A DNA stretch of 64,000 nucleotides from a gamma proteobacterium HdN1. GTDB taxonomy: Bacteria; Pseudomonadota; Gammaproteobacteria; Pseudomonadales; Ketobacteraceae. The notes under the pieces are model-generated. The model did not search any database, was not told where the DNA came from, and saw only the letters and a list, made by a program, of their open reading frames with translations. The translations under genes were made by a program, and so were the position numbers. The stretch's first letter is position 1, and each line of letters begins with the position of its first letter. The stretch is taken from contig FP929140.1 in assembly GCA_000198515.1 (NCBI GenBank), positions 3,198,527-3,262,526 on the forward strand, read 5' to 3'. Shown here one piece after another: positions 60,620 through 64,000 of this stretch.

Positions 60620-60623
60620 TCAC
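60522..60623 (-). CDS. Possible 33-codon ORF or gene remnant overlapping the end of AAA-ATPase copy 2
   Basis: A GTG at 60623 overlaps the TGA of the AAA-ATPase gene (GTGA) and opens a 33-codon frame (VSVGVLLNDSNYLKRLFTTF... ending ETFMP). GAGGTGGG just before it could act as a ribosome-binding site. The sequence at the same place after copy 1 is unrelated, so the frame is not part of the duplicated unit. I do not recognise it; it may be the tail of a lost gene. Confidence 0.2.
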   Translation of the reverse strand: MSVGVLLNDSNYLKRLFTTFPETPQSELETFMP

Positions 60624-62191
60624 CCCACCTCAAACCCCACAATATTCCGCGTATCCTTACTAAACTCCACCCCAATCAAATGCACCGGCCCATTATTTCG
60701 GTACTTATCGGCATAGGCACGATCCTTCAGCTGCTGTAATGCGCGGCCTTCAGGCACAAGCTCCACCACTTTGAATTCAAATAAATATACATGCCCTTCA
60801 AAGCATACCGTCATATCAATACGGCCGTGATTGGTGGCGTCTTCTAACTTGATATCCAATCCCAACGCGGCGAAGTGGCTGTAGAAAATGCTGGCCCAGT
60901 AGCCTTCGTATTGCGCGATGGGACTGTTGCGGTACCAATCGTGCGGAATGGTGGCGAAAAAGGCGTGGAATAGGTCGCGCATGGCGGGGAGGTTTTTATC
61001 TTTCAATAGCTGATAAAGCTTGCCTGCGTGGATTGCATAATTCCGATGGTCCCCAGTAGTCGCCTGAAGCAAGCTTCCGTTGAGTGCGGTGCGCACCTCA
61101 AGGTTCGGATAGCCCAAGGTGATTTGTGTGAGTCCGGGGATTTCGTTCACCCCGTGGATGGTTAAATACCCCGCCTGAAACATCAGGGCTTCAATGGGGA
61201 TATTGTCCACGTCAAACGTAGAAAGAAGCGTTTCCGGCGCAATCATGTTTTCAAGTGCGGGAGTAAATTGATGACGCTTAGTCAGCAGTTTGATCAAGAA
61301 ACTGGGGGTTCCGGTTTCAAACCACCACGGGCGAAAGCTGCGATTACGAAATAGTAGAAGTAAATCAAACGGATTGTAAACGGATTCACCCAGCCAGTTG
61401 TAGCCGTTATACCAGCGCTTGATTTCTTCACGATCCAGCCCCTCAAGTTCGGCTGCAAAAACCGTGTCTACGTCCGGATCGGTATAGCCGCAGATGGCGC
61501 TGTATTCCGCGCTTAGCGTGATGTCTTCGAGGTTATTCAGCCCTGAAAATAGGCTCACTTTGCTGAATTTTGAAACCCCAGTTAAGAATGCAAAGCGAAT
61601 GTACGCATCGTTATCTTTGATCACCGAATAAAGATCCTTGAGCGCCTCACGCATGGCGAGGGCGATTTCACGATCTTCAATCCGGTCGAGAATGGGTTTG
61701 TCATACTCATCCACTAGGATCACAACGCGCTGAGCGGTGCGTTCAGCAAGGCGTATGATCAGGCGCCTGAAGCGGCTGCGCGCGTCGGGGTATTCGGCGG
61801 GTAAACCAAAACCTTCTTCGAGGGTGCCAAGCTGCTCATCCAGACTTCGCCCTAAATCCTCCACCGAAGCCAGCGACGCCCCGCCAAAGCTGATCCGAAT
61901 CACCGGATGCTTTACCGACCAATCCCAGTGTTTTTCGGCGTACAAGCCTTTGAACAAGGCTTCGTTGCCTTCGAACAGCTCTTTCAGCGTATCCAGAAAC
62001 AGGCTTTTGCCGAAGCGGCGCGGGCGGGAGAGGAAAAAGTGCGTGCCTTGAGCAATCAGTCGCAGCGCCAGCGGTGTTTTATCGACGTAGTAGCAGGCGT
62101 CATCCTCGCGGATTTTTGCGAAGGTCTGGATGCCGATGGGCAGGCGTTTGCGTTGCATGGGCAGGGCGGCCTCGTGGGGGGAGTTTTGCAT
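60620..62191 (-). CDS. AAA-ATPase-like / PD-(D/E)XK nuclease-fold protein, copy 2
   Basis: This 523-residue paralogue of the 56932-58503 gene has the same domain order and motifs: LSRPRRFGKSLFLDTL, VVILVDEYDKPIL, and GRIDMTVCFEGHVYLFEFKV. The last ~125 residues are identical to copy 1 except for one dipeptide (AA to NN near the end). Residues ~35-100 are also near-identical. Residues ~100-175 and ~285-390 differ strongly. Both copies have equal length. The pattern suggests duplication followed by divergence of the middle, or gene conversion of the ends. Function unknown. Confidence 0.85.
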   Translation of the reverse strand: MQNSPHEAALPMQRKRLPIGIQTFAKIREDDACYYVDKTPLALRLIAQGTHFFLSRPRRFGKSLFLDTLKELFEGNEALFKGLYAEKHWDWSVKHPVIRISFGGASLASVEDLGRSLDEQLGTLEEGFGLPAEYPDARSRFRRLIIRLAERTAQRVVILVDEYDKPILDRIEDREIALAMREALKDLYSVIKDNDAYIRFAFLTGVSKFSKVSLFSGLNNLEDITLSAEYSAICGYTDPDVDTVFAAELEGLDREEIKRWYNGYNWLGESVYNPFDLLLLFRNRSFRPWWFETGTPSFLIKLLTKRHQFTPALENMIAPETLLSTFDVDNIPIEALMFQAGYLTIHGVNEIPGLTQITLGYPNLEVRTALNGSLLQATTGDHRNYAIHAGKLYQLLKDKNLPAMRDLFHAFFATIPHDWYRNSPIAQYEGYWASIFYSHFAALGLDIKLEDATNHGRIDMTVCFEGHVYLFEFKVVELVPEGRALQQLKDRAYADKYRNNGPVHLIGVEFSKDTRNIVGFEVG

Positions 62192-62284
62192 GGTAGCATA
62201 GAGCCGAGTGGTCTACGTCCAGCCTGAAGCGCAATCTGGACGTTTTATACTTCAATGAGAGTTTTGCGCACCGAGAAACCGCCT

Positions 62285-62872
62285 ATGAACATTGAGAACA
62301 TCAAAGGCCGACTGGCCTTTCTCCAAGAAGCGGAACAGCTAAAGAGTGTGCTCCGTAGTGCGCACACGTCTACTGGCAGGAAAGAAAGCACTGCCGAACA
62401 CACTTGGCGCCTGTGCCTGATGGCCATGACGTTTGAGGACGAGCTGGCCGGAATGGATATGCTCAAAATATTGAAGATGTGCCTTATCCACGATCTGGGC
62501 GAAGCCATCCACGGCGACATCCCCGCCGTCGAGAAAAGTCAGCACCCCGACAAGAGCGAACAGGAAAAGGCGGATCTGCTGCATCTCACGCGCTCACTCG
62601 ATGAGCCGCACAGGGCTGGGATTCTGGCACTCTGGCAGGAGTACGAGGACGCGGCTTCGCCCGAGGCCAAAGCCGTCAAGGCGCTCGATAAGCTGGAGAC
62701 TATCCTCCAGCACAACCAAGGGATCAACCCGCCCGACTTCGACTACGGATTCAATCTGACCTACGGACAGAAGCACACCAGCGCCGAACCGTTGTTCGCG
62801 GTGATGCGCAGCCTTCTCGATGAAGATACGCGCCAGAGAATTACCGAAAGCGGCAATGATCGTCCAAGCTAA
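62285..62872 (+). CDS. HD-domain hydrolase (YfbR/HDDC2-like)
   Basis: This 195-residue cytosolic protein has an HD metal-dependent phosphohydrolase domain. The metal ligands are the His in ESTAEHTWRL, the HD pair in MCLIHDLGEAIHGDIP and the Asp in VKALDKLETIL. Close relatives (YfbR, HDDC2) are 5'-nucleotidases acting on deoxynucleoside monophosphates; I infer that activity here but cannot confirm the substrate. The ATG at 62285 is preferred over the frame from 62255 because the family starts at this point. It stands alone between the AAA-ATPase gene and a converging GMC oxidoreductase. Confidence 0.85.
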   Translation: MNIENIKGRLAFLQEAEQLKSVLRSAHTSTGRKESTAEHTWRLCLMAMTFEDELAGMDMLKILKMCLIHDLGEAIHGDIPAVEKSQHPDKSEQEKADLLHLTRSLDEPHRAGILALWQEYEDAASPEAKAVKALDKLETILQHNQGINPPDFDYGFNLTYGQKHTSAEPLFAVMRSLLDEDTRQRITESGNDRPS

Positions 62873-62896
62873 CACCTCTTTAAGTAGCGGGTGAGG

Positions 62897-64000
62897 TTAG
62901 GCCGTCTTCAGTTTGTCCGCCAAGGCGGTGGCATTTTTGCAAGTCATGCCGTAAATGGTCAGCTGCGGATTGGCGCCGATGCTGGTGGGGAAGACCGAGC
63001 CGTCGAACACGTGCAGGTTGTCGAGGTGGTGGTATTTGCCTTGGCTATTGACCAGTGAGCGCGTCTGATCCTCGCCCATGATCAGGCCGCCCATGCAGTG
63101 CGCCGAGCCGGCGGTAAAGGAGTTAGAACGTGAGCTGAGCTTGGCAATGCCCGCTTTGGCTTCTTCTAGTGTGCTGTACCAAGGGCTATCGACGTGCGAT
63201 ACGCGCACCGCTTTGGCTCCTGCGGCAAATTGAATTTCCACCATGGCCTGCCAAGAGCGCACGACACCGTCCCATAGGTAGTCATTGATGCTGTAGTCGA
63301 TGATGGGAGTGCCGTCGCTTTCCAGCTCAATCTGCCCGCCTTGGCTTTGCTCGTTAAAGCCATCGCGCAAGAGCGCAATCATGGAGTGCAAATGCGGCAG
63401 CTTTTGCATGTCTTGGAAATGTTGGATGCCGTGACCCATTAAGAGCACGGCGGTCAGGCCAGGGTGTAGTGGCGGCACTTCTAGCTTAAAACCGACCGCT
63501 CCGGTGACGCTTTGCCATTGGTAATGGTCGCTGTGTACAGACTGCGGTGCGCCATAGTAGGGGTCGATGTAGTCGGCAAATTCCGCAAAAGTAAAGGTCG
63601 TGGGGTGAAAGAAGGTGCGCTTGCCAATCAGTTTATGCGGATCGGGGGCCTTGGAGCGCAGCATCAGCGCAGGGCCATTGATGGCACCCGCTGCCAAGAT
63701 GATTTGTGGTGCCTTGGCAATCAGCTTGGTTGCCGTGGGGCGGTGGTGTTCGTCCAGTGCGACGATTTCTGCTCCCAGCACTTTTTTGCCTGCAAAAATC
63801 AAACGCTCGACGCGCGCGCTGTATACCAGTTGCGCGCCTTTCTCTAAGGCGGAGGGGATGGTGGTGACGAGCATGGATTGTTTGGCGTTGGTGGGGCAGC
63901 CTGTGCCGCAGTAGCCTAGGTTCCAGCAGCCGCGTACGTTGCGCGGGATGGTTTCCCAGTGCACTCCCAGTTTTTGTGCGCCATCACGCAGTACGGCGTT
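62897..64000 (-). CDS. GMC-family oxidoreductase, 5' partial
   Basis: The frame is open to the right end of the window, so the N-terminal FAD-binding region lies outside. The visible ~367 residues have GYCGTGCPTNAKQSMLVTTI, the middle FAD-domain segment PQIILAAGAINGPALMLRSKA, and the C-terminal GMC_oxred_C hallmark SAHCMGGLIMGED followed by LHVFDGSVFPTSIGANPQLTIYG. The last fits the His/Asn catalytic region of choline dehydrogenase/cholesterol-oxidase-like enzymes. The Cys-rich CGTGCPTNAK type is common among proteobacterial GMC proteins of unknown alcohol substrate. It converges with the HD-domain gene, 24 bp away. Confidence 0.9.
   Translation of the reverse strand, partial: NAVLRDGAQKLGVHWETIPRNVRGCWNLGYCGTGCPTNAKQSMLVTTIPSALEKGAQLVYSARVERLIFAGKKVLGAEIVALDEHHRPTATKLIAKAPQIILAAGAINGPALMLRSKAPDPHKLIGKRTFFHPTTFTFAEFADYIDPYYGAPQSVHSDHYQWQSVTGAVGFKLEVPPLHPGLTAVLLMGHGIQHFQDMQKLPHLHSMIALLRDGFNEQSQGGQIELESDGTPIIDYSINDYLWDGVVRSWQAMVEIQFAAGAKAVRVSHVDSPWYSTLEEAKAGIAKLSSRSNSFTAGSAHCMGGLIMGEDQTRSLVNSQGKYHHLDNLHVFDGSVFPTSIGANPQLTIYGMTCKNATALADKLKTA

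Overview
The window reads as a gammaproteobacterial chromosome. The complex I operon has a fused NuoCD and an E. coli-type NuoG with a fourth-cluster motif. It is accompanied by a Min system, a long-form Pta, HemP and an aerobic-type (cobG/cobF/cobN) cobalamin pathway. No 16S or other firm taxonomic marker is present, so the class is an inference and the genus is not called. Both window ends cut genes: a CobN-family gene on the left and a GMC oxidoreductase on the right. I saw no tRNA, rRNA, insertion sequence, phage gene or CRISPR array.

Layout. 2-4236 (+): a membrane-anchored CobN-family protein, an ExbB/TolQ-like proton channel, a DUF2149 protein and HemP. This resembles the haem-uptake module hmuS-hmuU-hmuV rather than cobalamin synthesis. 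4327-7669 (+): ackA-pta. 7692-9823 (-): minCDE with its terminator. 9943-15397 (-): an NAD-binding epimerase with a DoxX-like tail, a DUF2269 membrane protein, a hybrid sensor kinase and a CBS-domain protein. 15764-31001 (+): the complete complex I operon nuoA-B-CD-E-F-G-H-I-J-K-L-M-N.

31049-47142 (+): a promoter, a cobalamin riboswitch and a long cobalamin operon, cobO-cobB-cobGH(fusion)-cobI-cobJ-cobL-cobE-cobM-cobF-cobN-chlI/chlD. cobK lies inside it on the opposite strand. Together these genes cover precorrin-2 to adenosyl-cobyrinate a,c-diamide. The chelatase motor is encoded as a ChlI-like AAA+ part and a VWA part in the -1 frame. They are joined by what looks like a complete programmed -1 frameshift signal. 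47139-52578 (-): a second promoter and cobalamin riboswitch driving btuB-btuF-btuC-btuD, the corrinoid importer. Synthesis and uptake operons therefore converge, and each carries its own B12 sensor.

52735-56713: a nitronate monooxygenase-like gene (+) converging on purH-purD (-). 56932-62191 (-): two AAA-ATPase/PD-(D/E)XK paralogues flanking a PAS-containing chemotaxis receptor. Their first ~100 and last ~125 codons are nearly identical and their middles have diverged. 62285-62872 (+): an HD-domain hydrolase. 62897-64000 (-): a partial GMC oxidoreductase.

A recurring oddity is short (15-20 bp) tandem duplications, several of them exactly across gene ends: after pta, nuoB, cobO, cobB and the nitronate monooxygenase gene, and also inside nuoG, cobN and chlD. 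All functional calls rest on reading motifs and context; no database search was run.
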